Assembly: GCA_009930275.1 (NCBI GenBank)
Contig: RZYP01000003.1
Coordinates: 1-64,000, forward strand
Direction: 5' to 3'
Length of the DNA: 64,000 nucleotides
DNA from: Negativicutes bacterium
GTDB taxonomy: Bacteria > Bacillota_C > Negativicutes > Acidaminococcales > Acidaminococcaceae
In this document: in pieces, positions 8,837 through 17,553 of the stretch
Layout of the letters: each line of letters starts with the position of its first letter
Position numbering within the stretch: the stretch's first letter is position 1
Made by a program: the position numbers and the translations under genes
The notes under the pieces: model-generated
What the model was told of the DNA's origin: nothing
Databases searched by the model: none
Seen by the model: the letters and a program-made list of their open reading frames with translations, nothing else

Positions 8837-9766
8837 GTGTTGCTGATGATAGCCGTTTTAGCGTTTGTCATAATGGTTTTGTTTTCCTTTATATTTGTTG
8901 GAAGTTATGCCGCGGAGCGCGAAGACGTTTCCTTACGGTTAAAGGCACTGGAAGGCTCTCCAGAAGAATCCGTTACAGTTATTGATGAAGAGATGTCTGT
9001 ATCCTTTAAAAATCGTATTGCTACACCATTTTTTAATAGCATTTCCCGCTTTTTCTCCAATTTCTTTCCTTCAAAGGCTTTGCTAACTCTAAATCGTAAA
9101 TTGCTTAATGCTAATGGCTTTTATGGATTGAATGCTGAACAATTCTTAGGTCTCAGCCTTATAACGGGCATAGTATTGTCCGTCATTATTGTTGACTTAA
9201 TGGTTATTACCAATCGGCCAACAGGCAAAACTATAACTTATGGATTGGTTACCTTTGCTATTGGTTTATTTCTGCCTTACATATTGTTGGAGAAAAAAAT
9301 TAAAAAGAGAAAAATAACCTTACAGCAAGAATTGCCTGATGTGCTCGACTTATTGACAGTAAGCGTTGAAGCTGGTCTGGGTTTTGATGGTGCTCTTGTC
9401 AAATTATCCGAAAAAATGAAAGGTCAGATGGTTGACGAATTTAATCGTATGCTCCAGGAAATCCGTATAGGCGTTTCCAGAAAGGATGCTCTGAGAGCGT
9501 TGGCTGAACGTTGTGATGTTCAGGATATTTCTTTATTTGCAGGTGCCTTAATTCAAGCAGATCAATTAGGAGTAAGCATTTCCAAGGTTTTGCGTATACA
9601 ATCTTTGGATATGCGGGAAAAACGTAGGCAAAGAGCCGAAGAACAAGGCATGAAAGCACCAATTAAAATGCTTTTTCCACTTGTATTTTTCATCTTTCCA
9701 GCCCTTTTGATCGTATTACTTGGACCAGCGGTTTTACAAATATTCTCGATATTTGCTAAACGATAA
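8837..9766 (+). CDS. tadC: Tad pilus inner-membrane platform protein TadC
   Basis: The second GspF-like platform protein of the Tad system, partner of TadB. The 309-residue protein has an N-terminal helix, two helices around residues 105-155, a T2SSF domain (about 170-290, with ELPDVLDLLTVSVEAGLGFDGAL) and a C-terminal hydrophobic helix. The start is a GTG with a GGGGGTGA site 7 bases upstream; an ATG three codons on is an alternative. It lies 31 bases after tadA, the usual order. Confidence 0.92.
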   Translation: MLLMIAVLAFVIMVLFSFIFVGSYAAEREDVSLRLKALEGSPEESVTVIDEEMSVSFKNRIATPFFNSISRFFSNFFPSKALLTLNRKLLNANGFYGLNAEQFLGLSLITGIVLSVIIVDLMVITNRPTGKTITYGLVTFAIGLFLPYILLEKKIKKRKITLQQELPDVLDLLTVSVEAGLGFDGALVKLSEKMKGQMVDEFNRMLQEIRIGVSRKDALRALAERCDVQDISLFAGALIQADQLGVSISKVLRIQSLDMREKRRQRAEEQGMKAPIKMLFPLVFFIFPALLIVLLGPAVLQIFSIFAKR

Positions 9767-9774
9767 AGCAGGCT

Positions 9775-10128
9775 ATGATGATTATAAATGTCACGCAACA
9801 TTCAATTATTGCTTCTAATGTAAGTGTAGCCGATTCCTTTCTGACACGCCTTAAAGGACTTTTAGCCACTAAGCAGTTAGAAACTGGCAAAGGTCTTGTT
9901 ATCCGCCCCTGCAGCAGCATACATACCGTTGGAATGAATTACGATATTGATGTTGTATTTGTAGGCTCAGATGATAATGTTCTTAAAGTTGTGAGCAACA
10001 TGCCGGCCAACAGGTTTTCTCTGTGTCGGAAAAGCAGTTATGTTGTGGAATTACCAGCAGGTACCATCAAGTCTAGCGGTACAGCCGTTGGTGATAAGAT
10101 TTCCTTGACATGTGATTCAAAAATCTAA
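9775..10128 (+). CDS. DUF192 family protein
   Basis: A 117-residue DUF192 protein (compact beta fold; biochemical role unknown). Recognisable family features are the opening TRLKGLLATKQL, the central IRPCSSIHTVGMNYDIDVVFV and the closing VVELPAGTIK. It has no signal peptide, whereas many DUF192 proteins are exported. It begins 8 bases after tadC and is followed within 18 bases by the prepilin peptidase gene, so it is co-transcribed with the pilus genes. Whether it serves pilus assembly is not known; the position is the only hint. Confidence 0.85.
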   Translation: MMIINVTQHSIIASNVSVADSFLTRLKGLLATKQLETGKGLVIRPCSSIHTVGMNYDIDVVFVGSDDNVLKVVSNMPANRFSLCRKSSYVVELPAGTIKSSGTAVGDKISLTCDSKI

Positions 10129-10146
10129 GCATGGGAGAGGGACAAC

Positions 10147-10899
10147 ATGCTATACATTATCTATCTTGCTGTTGGCCTGGTAATTGGCAGAATGCTTAAC
10201 ATGCTTATTAACTTTCTTCCAAAACATAATAATATTTATGGAGAAATTCAATCACCGCGCAATTCCTCACAACTATTTCTAGGTGTACTGGTGCCGGTAA
10301 TTGGCAGCTATATACCTGGTCAAAAGTGTCGTGATTGCGGGTCTGGCTTTTATCTCAGAAGACCCATAGTGGAACTGCTTACAGGCGTTTTATTTATTCT
10401 TTGCTTGTACGCAATGGGACCTTCTGCGCAGCTTCTTAAAGTCCTAGCGTTGACCTGTTTTTTAATAGTAATTTCCTTCATCGATCATGACCACAGTCTG
10501 ATTTTTGACAATGTTTTAATTCCTATGGCTGTGATTGGCGTCGCCATTAACCTCTTGATTGGAGATATAAAAATAATTAACATGCTTGTTTCAGCTTTGG
10601 TGGGCGGCGGCGTTTTCTTGCTACTGGCTATCATTAGAAGGGGCGGTTTCGGCGGCGGAGACATAAAGTTTATGGCCTGCCTGGGCCTGTGGCTGGGTAT
10701 CAAGAGCACTTTTATTACTTTGCTTTTCAGCTTTATACTCGGTGGCGTAGGGGCAGCAATGCTGATTTTGTTCAAAAGGAAAAAGATTAAGGACAAATTC
10801 CCTTATGGTCCTTATATTGCAGCAGCTTCTTTTATAACTATGCTTTATGGCGACACTATACTTAATTGGTATTTGCATTTATTCTCCCAATATAGGTAA
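10147..10899 (+). CDS. tadV: A24 prepilin peptidase (TadV/PilD-like)
   Basis: This membrane aspartyl protease cleaves the pilin and TadE leaders. The 250-residue protein has seven or eight membrane helices and both catalytic motifs: D113 in FIDHDH and the GGGD motif (D172) followed by IK. It is longer than minimal TadV/CpaA because it keeps part of the N-terminal methyltransferase-type domain of PilD: one CxxC (C61/C64) before RRPIVELLTG. The first CxxC of PilD is missing, so a complete zinc site and N-methylation are doubtful. It ends the pilus locus. Confidence 0.9.
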   Translation: MLYIIYLAVGLVIGRMLNMLINFLPKHNNIYGEIQSPRNSSQLFLGVLVPVIGSYIPGQKCRDCGSGFYLRRPIVELLTGVLFILCLYAMGPSAQLLKVLALTCFLIVISFIDHDHSLIFDNVLIPMAVIGVAINLLIGDIKIINMLVSALVGGGVFLLLAIIRRGGFGGGDIKFMACLGLWLGIKSTFITLLFSFILGGVGAAMLILFKRKKIKDKFPYGPYIAAASFITMLYGDTILNWYLHLFSQYR

Positions 10900-10918
10900 T
10901 AATTACACCAGCTATAGT

Positions 10919-10946
10919 TTGCATGCGGCTCAAAATATGCTAAAAT
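10919..10946 (+). promoter_or_regulatory. candidate promoter for the zinc-ribbon gene and prfC
   Basis: TTGCAT and TAAAAT with a 16-base spacer lie just after the prepilin peptidase gene, giving a leader of roughly 120 bases before the next start codon. Confidence 0.55.
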
Positions 10947-10971
10947 AAATTGTAAGGTTTAACTAATTAAA

Positions 10972-11036
10972 CTCCAAAGCTATAGCTTGATCTGGAGACA
11001 TTGGCCTTTGCGGGATATATACGTAAAGGCTTCTTT
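10972..11036 (+). promoter_or_regulatory. structured leader with nested hairpin and terminator-like stem
   Basis: Two structures follow the candidate promoter. First CTCCA (10972-10976) pairs with TGGAG (10993-10997) around an inner AAGC/GCTT hairpin. Then a 9-bp stem (11004-11012 with 11022-11030, one G-U pair) is followed by TTCTTTT. The second stem can act as the terminator of the pilus operon, or as an attenuator in the leader of the zinc-ribbon/prfC unit. I do not recognise a known riboswitch class. Confidence 0.55.
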
Positions 11037-11074
11037 TATATTTTCCTGAATTTTTTCTCTGGGGGAACATTAGA

Positions 11075-11626
11075 ATGATACGAGAACTCAAATTAATTTG
11101 CGGTGAATGTCACCAAGAATTTTCAGCAGATGGCAAGCTTTATTTTCGTGATAATTTCAGGTCTGCAAAAATCAGTGATGCTTTTTTCCTTTGTCCTGAG
11201 TGTATAGATAAATGGGAAAATAAATGGCAGATTGAAGCTGCTGTTTTTTTTGAGAGGGACTATTCTTTATACGTTACAATTACCTTAACTGAAGGAAGCA
11301 TTTATGAGGCTCTGGACTGCACTCCAATGGATGGAATTGTTGTCACAAACGAAGAAATTCCTTTAAAAGCGCAACAACAGTTGTTCGATATTTACCAGGA
11401 ATGGGACAGGGAAAGAAAGAAAAACACTCTAAAGGATTGTGTCTTTCAGGATGAATTCATGCGAACAGCTTTTACGTGTGAAACTTATGGCGGTGAAAAA
11501 TACGAAAACATTGCTTTTCGGTTCAATATGCAAGGGAAACTGGAAACTGAAAAACAGGTACCCGAATATATTACTGAACAAATAATCAATGCGTGGCGAA
11601 TGTACGAAAATCAAAAGTTAGATTAA
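11075..11626 (+). CDS. uncharacterised protein with N-terminal zinc ribbon
   Basis: A 183-residue soluble protein I cannot assign to a named family. Four Cys in two CxxC pairs (C9/C12 and C40/C43) form a probable zinc ribbon at the N-terminus. The rest is acidic and mixed alpha/beta, with a polar segment (residues about 110-120, EWDRERKKN) and a C-terminal helix. The ATG has a GGGGGAA site. It is followed 17 bases later by prfC, and preceded by a structured leader, so both genes are probably controlled together. A nucleic-acid or ribosome-related role is possible but not shown. Confidence 0.75.
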   Translation: MIRELKLICGECHQEFSADGKLYFRDNFRSAKISDAFFLCPECIDKWENKWQIEAAVFFERDYSLYVTITLTEGSIYEALDCTPMDGIVVTNEEIPLKAQQQLFDIYQEWDRERKKNTLKDCVFQDEFMRTAFTCETYGGEKYENIAFRFNMQGKLETEKQVPEYITEQIINAWRMYENQKLD

Positions 11627-11643
11627 CAGGGGGATTATACTTA

Positions 11644-13254
11644 ATGCAAGAACTTTTACAAAAAATTGAGAAACGCCGCACATTTGCGATTATTTCTCAT
11701 CCTGACGCCGGTAAAACTACATTAACAGAAAAATTATTGCTTTATGGTGGCGCTATTCATTTGGCAGGCACGGTAAAGGCGCGCAAAAGCAACAAGCACG
11801 CAGTTTCTGACTGGATGGAAATTGAAAAGCAGCGCGGTATATCTGTAACTTCCAGCGTTTTACAATTCGACTATGACGGCTACAGGGTTAATATCCTTGA
11901 TACGCCTGGTCACCAAGACTTCAGTGAGGACACTTACCGAACCCTGCTCGCGGCGGACAGCGCTGTCATGCTGATAGACGCTGCCAAAGGCGTAGAAGAA
12001 CAAACAAAGAAGTTATTCTGGGTTTGTCATCGTCGTCATCTTCCCATCTTTACCTTTGTTAATAAATTGGACCGCTATGGGCGGAATCCTTTCGATCTAA
12101 TGGATGAATTGGAGCGCGTTCTGGGCATACGCGCCTATCCGATTAACTGGCCAATCGGTATCGATGGCCACTATGTTGGTGTCTACGATCGCATAAAGAA
12201 ACAGGTTGAGCTGTTTGAAAGCGACACCAGCCATGGAGCCAAATTGCTGAAATCAACTACCGGAAGTGTAGATGATCCACAGATGATAAGCGCCATGGGG
12301 GAGGATAACTACAAAAACCTTCTCAATGACATAGAACTTTTGGATATGGCCGGAGATGATTTTGACTTCGAAAAAGTCAAAAAAGGTGAATTAACACCAA
12401 TGTTTTTCGGAAGCGCCATGACAAACTTTGGTGTTCGCAGTTTCTTGGAAAAATTCTTGGAACTATCGCCAAAGCCGCAACAACGTCTGCTAACCAACGG
12501 CGAACATATAGAACCTTCCAATGAGGCTTTTTCCGCCTTTATTTTTAAAATCCAGGCCAATATGAATCCAGCTCACCGTGATCGCATCTCTTTTATGCGC
12601 ATATGTTCCGGAACCTTTACAAAAGGTATGTCTGTTTACCATATGCAGGGTAAAAAGTTGATTAAATTAGCACAACCGCAGCAATTTTTAGCGCAAGAGC
12701 GCACAATTATTGAAGAAGCGTACCCAGGCGACATTATTGGTGTTTTTGACCCCGGTATCTTCAGTATTGGTGATACGGTCTGCGATGAAAGCCTGAAAAT
12801 TCAATTTGAAGACATGCCGGTTTTTCCTCCTGAAATTTTTGCCCGCGTACAGCCAAAGAATTCTCTTAAACGCAAGCAATTCACGAAGGGCGTTATGCAG
12901 TTGGCTCAAGAAGGTGCCATTCAGGTATTCGAGCAGCGTGATATTGGTATAGAGAGTTTTGTTGTTGGAGTAGTTGGCAGCTTGCAGCTGGAGGTATTGG
13001 AATACCGCCTGTTAAATGAATACAGCGCGCCTCTGATGATGAATCAATTGCCTTACTCCGTAGCACGCTGGGTTTATGCAGATGACCCCAAAAAGGTTGA
13101 AAGCCTAAAAGGTTTAGACAATGGCATGCTTGTATATGATAAAGAGAATCGCCCTGTAATACTGGTTAGCAATGAATGGAGCCTGGGCTGGATACAGGAA
13201 AGAAATCCGGGAGTCGAGTTCTTGCTGGTTCCCAGCGAAGCCAAAAAAATATAA
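11644..13254 (+). CDS. prfC: peptide chain release factor 3
   Basis: RF3 is a translational GTPase that recycles RF1/RF2 from the ribosome after termination. The 536-residue protein has the G1 motif SHPDAGKTTLTEK near the N-terminus, the switch region RGISVTSSV, DTPGH (G3), NKLDR (G4), and EF-Tu-like domain 2 and RF3 C-terminal domains (TKGVMQLAQEGAIQVFEQ). I start it at the ATG at 11644, giving the family N-terminus MQELLQKIEKRRTFAIISH; an upstream extension would overlap the preceding gene. Length is normal for RF3 (about 530). Confidence 0.96.
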   Translation: MQELLQKIEKRRTFAIISHPDAGKTTLTEKLLLYGGAIHLAGTVKARKSNKHAVSDWMEIEKQRGISVTSSVLQFDYDGYRVNILDTPGHQDFSEDTYRTLLAADSAVMLIDAAKGVEEQTKKLFWVCHRRHLPIFTFVNKLDRYGRNPFDLMDELERVLGIRAYPINWPIGIDGHYVGVYDRIKKQVELFESDTSHGAKLLKSTTGSVDDPQMISAMGEDNYKNLLNDIELLDMAGDDFDFEKVKKGELTPMFFGSAMTNFGVRSFLEKFLELSPKPQQRLLTNGEHIEPSNEAFSAFIFKIQANMNPAHRDRISFMRICSGTFTKGMSVYHMQGKKLIKLAQPQQFLAQERTIIEEAYPGDIIGVFDPGIFSIGDTVCDESLKIQFEDMPVFPPEIFARVQPKNSLKRKQFTKGVMQLAQEGAIQVFEQRDIGIESFVVGVVGSLQLEVLEYRLLNEYSAPLMMNQLPYSVARWVYADDPKKVESLKGLDNGMLVYDKENRPVILVSNEWSLGWIQERNPGVEFLLVPSEAKKI

Positions 13255-13284
13255 TGTTTCTCTCCTGAAAGGAGCAAGTTTTTT

Positions 13285-14028
13285 ATGAATGATATTACTC
13301 CCATCAAGATATTGGGGGTTCCGGTGCACCCATATACAATGAAGGGTGCTGTAGAAAAAATTTTGGAACTGGTATCGAAAAAGAAAAAAACATTTGTTGT
13401 GACTGCCAATGCTGAAATTATTATGATGGGGCGTTCAGATGTTGACTATATGAAAATATTGAATCAGGCCGATCTGGTCTTGCCGGACGGTGCCGGAACA
13501 GTCTGGGCTGGAAGAAAGCTCGGTTATGACGTTCCTGAAAGAGTAGCTGGTTACGATTTATTCCTGAAGCTTATGTCCGCAGCAGCAAATAAAGATTTAA
13601 AAGTTTTCTTTTTTGGTTCAGCCCCGGGAGTTGCCGAAGAAGCAAAGAAAAAGTGTGAAGGCCTATATCCGGGAGTCTCTATTGTTGGCTGCAGGAACGG
13701 TTACTTCTCTGAAACGGATGACCTTGCTATTGTTAAGCAGATTAATGATAGCGGCGCCGATTTGCTTTTTGTAGCATTAGGCGCTCCTAAGCAGGAAAAG
13801 TGGCTTTCCAAGAATCTCAATAGTTTGCAGCCATCCTTACTTATGGGTATTGGCGGCAGTTTTGATGTTTTAGCCGGCAAAATGGAGAGGGCGCCAAAAT
13901 GGATGCAGGAATCTTCGCTTGAATGGCTTTTTCGCTTATACAAGCAACCAAGCAGATTCAGGCGGATGTTAGTGCTTCCTAAATTTGTTCTTGAAGTTTT
14001 GCGTTTCAAAAGTTACAAAGCCAGTTAG
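13285..14028 (+). CDS. tagA: WecG/TagA/CpsF family glycosyltransferase
   Basis: A GT26 enzyme that transfers an N-acetylhexosamine (ManNAc-type) from a UDP-sugar to an undecaprenyl-linked acceptor in synthesis of surface polymers. The 247-residue protein shows the family segments VTANAEIIMMGRSD, DLVLPDGAGTVWAGR, FFFGSAPGVAEEA, LFVALGAPKQEKWL and LMGIGGSFDVLAGK. It acts at the cytoplasmic membrane face. In a diderm it more likely serves an outer-surface polysaccharide than wall teichoic acid. An AAAGGAG site precedes the ATG. It shares the strand but not an obvious pathway with prfC. Confidence 0.9.
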   Translation: MNDITPIKILGVPVHPYTMKGAVEKILELVSKKKKTFVVTANAEIIMMGRSDVDYMKILNQADLVLPDGAGTVWAGRKLGYDVPERVAGYDLFLKLMSAAANKDLKVFFFGSAPGVAEEAKKKCEGLYPGVSIVGCRNGYFSETDDLAIVKQINDSGADLLFVALGAPKQEKWLSKNLNSLQPSLLMGIGGSFDVLAGKMERAPKWMQESSLEWLFRLYKQPSRFRRMLVLPKFVLEVLRFKSYKAS

Positions 14029-14054
14029 ACATTCACTTGCCGTTATGGTATAAT
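14025..14054 (+). promoter_or_regulatory. extended -10 promoter for psd-pssA
   Basis: TATAAT with the extended TG motif (TGGTATAAT) and a weak TTAGAC -35 at 18 bases overlaps the tagA stop codon. A small hairpin (AGTGTCG/CGGCACT) follows before the psd start. Confidence 0.6.
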
Positions 14055-14101
14055 TAGTGTCGTTCTTGATTCGGCACTAAATAAACGCGAAAGGAGAACG
14101 G

Positions 14102-14749
14102 TTGGATTTGAAAAGATTTGCAGTTGTTAAAGACGGATATCCGCACATTATTATTTTTGTAATTATTGCTTTCATAGTAGCCTATGTTTCTAATCCTGTT
14201 TATGCCGTAATTCCTGGCGTTTTAGCCATTTACTTAGCATATTTTTTTAGAAATCCGCACAGAGATATAACCCCTGACGACAGCTTGCTGTATTCGCCGG
14301 CTGATGGCAGGGTGATGGCTGTCGAAGACTTTTATGATGATGAATACCTCGATGAGCCAGCAATCAAAGTAACTATATTTTTATCCGTATTTAACGTTCA
14401 CGTTAACCGCAGTCCGATGCGTGGCCAAATTAAGTATCAGCGCTATACCTGCGGCGGTTTTGTTCCTGCCTATAAAAAATCTGCGTCTTTTGAAAATGAA
14501 AGACACGCTATAGGCTTGGAAAACGAAAAGAATCGAATTCTGGTAATTCAGATAGCCGGTCTTTTGGCTCGACGTATTGTATCATGGACTACGCTGGGTC
14601 ATAACCTGGAACAAGGGCAGTGCTACGGAATGATTAAGTTTGGTTCCAGTACCGAACTTGTTATGCCAAAATCAGTGGAAGTACTGGTTAAAAAAGGAGA
14701 TACGGTTAAAGGTGGTATTTCAGTAATCGGGAGGTTCAAAGATAAATGA
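14102..14749 (+). CDS. psd: phosphatidylserine decarboxylase (short, archaeal-type)
   Basis: Converts phosphatidylserine to phosphatidylethanolamine at the membrane. The 215-residue proenzyme belongs to the short class: N-terminal membrane helices, SPADGRVMAVED, the FLSVFNVHVNRSPM segment and the self-cleavage site FGSSTELVMP, where Ser becomes the pyruvoyl group. It starts at a TTG with an AAAGGAGAA site. Its stop overlaps the pssA start by 4 bases (ATGA), so the two enzymes of PE synthesis are translationally coupled. Confidence 0.93.
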   Translation: MDLKRFAVVKDGYPHIIIFVIIAFIVAYVSNPVYAVIPGVLAIYLAYFFRNPHRDITPDDSLLYSPADGRVMAVEDFYDDEYLDEPAIKVTIFLSVFNVHVNRSPMRGQIKYQRYTCGGFVPAYKKSASFENERHAIGLENEKNRILVIQIAGLLARRIVSWTTLGHNLEQGQCYGMIKFGSSTELVMPKSVEVLVKKGDTVKGGISVIGRFKDK

Positions 14750-15420
14750 ACTACAGAAGTGCTATTGCCAACGCTATAAGTTCTCTCAACCTGATGTTTG
14801 GTGTTCTATCCGTCTTTGCGACTTTTGAAGGTGAATATAAGACAGCAGCTGTTATGATAGTTCTGGCTGTCGTTGCGGACTCGCTCGATGGTCGCGCCGC
14901 CAGAGCGCTCGGCGTAAGCGGCGAATTTGGCAAAGAACTTGATTCTCTTTGCGATGTTTGTTCGTTCGGTGTTGCGCCTGGAATACTCATATATCAATAT
15001 GCACTTATGGATATCGGGCTTGCAGGTAAATTGCTCGCTGCTTTCTTTGCTGTCTGCGGAGCTCTGCGTTTAGCGCGATTCAATGTCAACGCCGCTGTTG
15101 TTCATGGTTATTTCGTGGGTATGCCTATTCCTGCAGGTGGATGTATTGTTTCTGCCTATATTTTATCCGGTTATCAATTTCCGGTAGAAATTGTCGCTGT
15201 GGGAACTGCTATTGTAGCAGTAATCATGTATAGTGAAATAAAGTTTCCTGATTTTAAAGGCAAAGGCAATCCAATGTATCCTGGACCGGTTGTCATCTCA
15301 GTTGCTGCCGGTTTGTATTTGCTCTATATGCGTCCTGTGGCCTGGCCGTTTGTAATAATGTTTACCTACACAATGGCAGGAATTATAAACCATATCTATG
15401 TAAAGGCCACCAACAAATGA
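14746..15420 (+). CDS. pssA: CDP-diacylglycerol-serine O-phosphatidyltransferase
   Basis: Makes phosphatidylserine from CDP-diacylglycerol and serine, one step before Psd. The 224-residue membrane protein carries the full CDP-alcohol phosphotransferase motif DGxxAR(x8)GxxxDxxxD, seen as DGRAAR, GEFGKELDSLCD. Five to six further helices follow. The substrate CDP-diacylglycerol would come from CdsA, encoded at 47.4-48.2 kb of this window. It overlaps psd by four bases. Confidence 0.94.
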   Translation: MNYRSAIANAISSLNLMFGVLSVFATFEGEYKTAAVMIVLAVVADSLDGRAARALGVSGEFGKELDSLCDVCSFGVAPGILIYQYALMDIGLAGKLLAAFFAVCGALRLARFNVNAAVVHGYFVGMPIPAGGCIVSAYILSGYQFPVEIVAVGTAIVAVIMYSEIKFPDFKGKGNPMYPGPVVISVAAGLYLLYMRPVAWPFVIMFTYTMAGIINHIYVKATNK

Positions 15421-15454
15421 TAGAGGTTAAAAGTAGACAAAGGAGTCTCTCTTA

Positions 15455-16741
15455 ATGAGTAGCTATTTTGATATATTCATGATTCCGTTACAATTGTTAA
15501 TTGTGTTTTTCACAATTTATTATTTTGTAATTTCTTTTTTTGGTATTTTTGGTAGGAAACGTGATGAAAAAATTAAAACGCCGCGAAAAACTTTTGCAAT
15601 AATTGTTGCTGCACATAATGAAGAACGTGTAATCGGTCAATTAGTTGAGAACTTACACTTGCTAAATTATCCTGATAACCTTTACGATATTTTCGTAGTA
15701 GCGGATAATTGTGAGGACGGCACAGCCAAAATTGCCCGCGATGGTGGAGCCTTGGTTTACGAACGTTCCAGCACCGATGAAAGAGGCAAGGGTTTTGCCA
15801 TGGAATGGATGTTCAACAATTTATTCGCTATGGAGAAACAGTATGATGCTGTTGTAGTCTTCGATGCAGACAACCTGGTGCATCTTGATTTCCTCATGGA
15901 AATGAATAGCAGGCTATGTAAAGGTGAACGTTTGATTCAAGGCTACCTTGATTCCAAAAATCCAAATGATACCTGGATATCCGGCGTCTTCTCAATTTCA
16001 TTCTGGGTGGTCAACCACATTTGGCATTTAGCTAAATATAACATTGGCCTTTCAAGCGTATTAGGCGGAACCGGCATGTGCATTTCTATGGATATTCTGC
16101 GCAAACATGGCTGGGGAGCGACATGCCTGACAGAAGACATGGAATTTACGATGAAAGCTCTCCTGGAAGGTATCCCGACTACCTGGGCTCACGATGCTAT
16201 CGTATATGACGAAAAACCGCTGACGTTCAAACAATCATGGGATCAAAGAAAAAGATGGTCACAGGGGCATTTCGATGTTGCTGGCAGATATATAGGCAAG
16301 TTGTTTAAAGAAGGTATCAAGCAGCATAATATTGTCATGTTAGACGGAATCATTCATTTGTTCCAACCATACTTCTTATTGTGTTCAACATTTTTCGTTA
16401 TTTCCAGCTACATATATTCTGTTTATCCCTTTTATACCAATATTTTGTACTCGGTACTTCCTGTAGAAGTATGGACCTTGATTGGTATTGGACAGTATGT
16501 TTTTCCTATGATAGTCTTATTAAAAATTCGTGCTTCTCTTAAATCGTGGCTTTATCTTATTTTATATCCGCTGTTTATTTATAGTTGGGTACCAATAACC
16601 GTACTGGGCTATATGCATCGTCACGAACATGAATGGAGTCACACGGTACATACAAGAGGGATCAGCTTCAATGATGTTTTAATACCGGAGAGCACCGAAC
16701 TTGGTCCTAAACAGGTAATATTTAATAAAGACATAAAGTGA
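15455..16741 (+). CDS. membrane-bound family 2 glycosyltransferase
   Basis: A 428-residue processive-type GT2. An N-terminal helix (about 8-30) is followed by the cytosolic catalytic domain with VAAHNEE, DNCEDGTAKIA, FDADNLVH, the TED motif (CLTEDMEF) and the Q-x-x-R-W motif (QRKRWSQGH), then four C-terminal membrane helices. These features place it with the cellulose-synthase/poly-N-acetylglucosamine-like group, but the sugar and acceptor cannot be read from sequence. An AAAGGAG site precedes the ATG. It follows pssA by 34 bases and ends at a clear terminator, so it may be co-transcribed with psd-pssA. Confidence 0.88.
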   Translation: MSSYFDIFMIPLQLLIVFFTIYYFVISFFGIFGRKRDEKIKTPRKTFAIIVAAHNEERVIGQLVENLHLLNYPDNLYDIFVVADNCEDGTAKIARDGGALVYERSSTDERGKGFAMEWMFNNLFAMEKQYDAVVVFDADNLVHLDFLMEMNSRLCKGERLIQGYLDSKNPNDTWISGVFSISFWVVNHIWHLAKYNIGLSSVLGGTGMCISMDILRKHGWGATCLTEDMEFTMKALLEGIPTTWAHDAIVYDEKPLTFKQSWDQRKRWSQGHFDVAGRYIGKLFKEGIKQHNIVMLDGIIHLFQPYFLLCSTFFVISSYIYSVYPFYTNILYSVLPVEVWTLIGIGQYVFPMIVLLKIRASLKSWLYLILYPLFIYSWVPITVLGYMHRHEHEWSHTVHTRGISFNDVLIPESTELGPKQVIFNKDIK

Positions 16742-16745
16742 GTAA

Positions 16746-16776
16746 AAAGTGGCCTAATTTTAGGCCACTTTTTTTC
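16746..16776 (+). terminator. intrinsic terminator after the GT2 gene
   Basis: A perfect 9-bp stem (AGTGGCCTA/TAGGCCACT) with a 4-base loop is followed by a long T run. It isolates the next operon. Confidence 0.95.
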
Positions 16777-16884
16777 TTTTACCTTACGAGGCAGATGTTC
16801 CGGCAAATGACTTGTATCCTTTAAATTATCTTGGTTTTGTGTTATTATTAATTGAAGTTTGGTATGAAAAAGGAGTAAATTTCA

Positions 16885-17553
16885 TTGCAAATAAAAGGAG
16901 TTTTATTCGATCTTGATGGAACATTAGTAAATACTTCGGATTTGATAATAAAAACATTCGAACACACAATTCAAACATTGTTACAAAAAAATCCAACACA
17001 AGACGAAATTACGAGATACTTCGGCCTGCCATTACGGGAATGCCTAAGGCAGTTTGACGAGGAAAAAGTTGAGGAAATGGCTTTATTTTATCGAGAATAC
17101 AATCTTAAGCATCACGATCACTTAATCAAACCATTTCCAAAAATAGAAGAAAGCATGCTGGAGCTACAACAAAAAGGCGTTAAAATGGCCGTTGTAACTT
17201 CAAAAAAAATCCCCATGGCAGAGCGCGGCCTTAATTGTTTCGGCCTAGAGAAATATATTGAGGGAATTATAGGTTGTGATGAATGCGAGAAGCATAAGCC
17301 GCACCCGGAACCAATGCTCAGAGGGGCGAAACTGATTAGTCTGGACCCTGAACAGTGTATTTGTGTCGGTGACAGTCCTTTCGACCTACAAAGCGGCAAG
17401 GCAGCGGGTTGTATAACGGCTGCCGTAAAATGGACCTACTTTAATTGGGAACAAATGCTCTTAATGGGCAAACCTGATTTTATTCTGAATGAAATGACTG
17501 ATTTGGTTAAAATTATTGACGATAAAAATCAGAAGGGGATGAAACGTGCATGA
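16885..17553 (+). CDS. HAD-superfamily phosphatase (PpaX/Gph-like)
   Basis: A 222-residue HAD hydrolase with all four motifs: DLDGTLVNT (nucleophile D9), VVTSKK, K in HKPHPEP and GDSPFDL. The helical cap places it with phosphoglycolate phosphatase/PpaX-type enzymes; the substrate is unknown. It starts at TTG after an AAGGAG site and overlaps the following phosphorylase gene by 4 bases (ATGA), so it is the first gene of the SAM by-product salvage operon. It could dephosphorylate a sugar phosphate or nucleotide of that pathway, but this is only suggested by position. Confidence 0.85.
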   Translation: MQIKGVLFDLDGTLVNTSDLIIKTFEHTIQTLLQKNPTQDEITRYFGLPLRECLRQFDEEKVEEMALFYREYNLKHHDHLIKPFPKIEESMLELQQKGVKMAVVTSKKIPMAERGLNCFGLEKYIEGIIGCDECEKHKPHPEPMLRGAKLISLDPEQCICVGDSPFDLQSGKAAGCITAAVKWTYFNWEQMLLMGKPDFILNEMTDLVKIIDDKNQKGMKRA

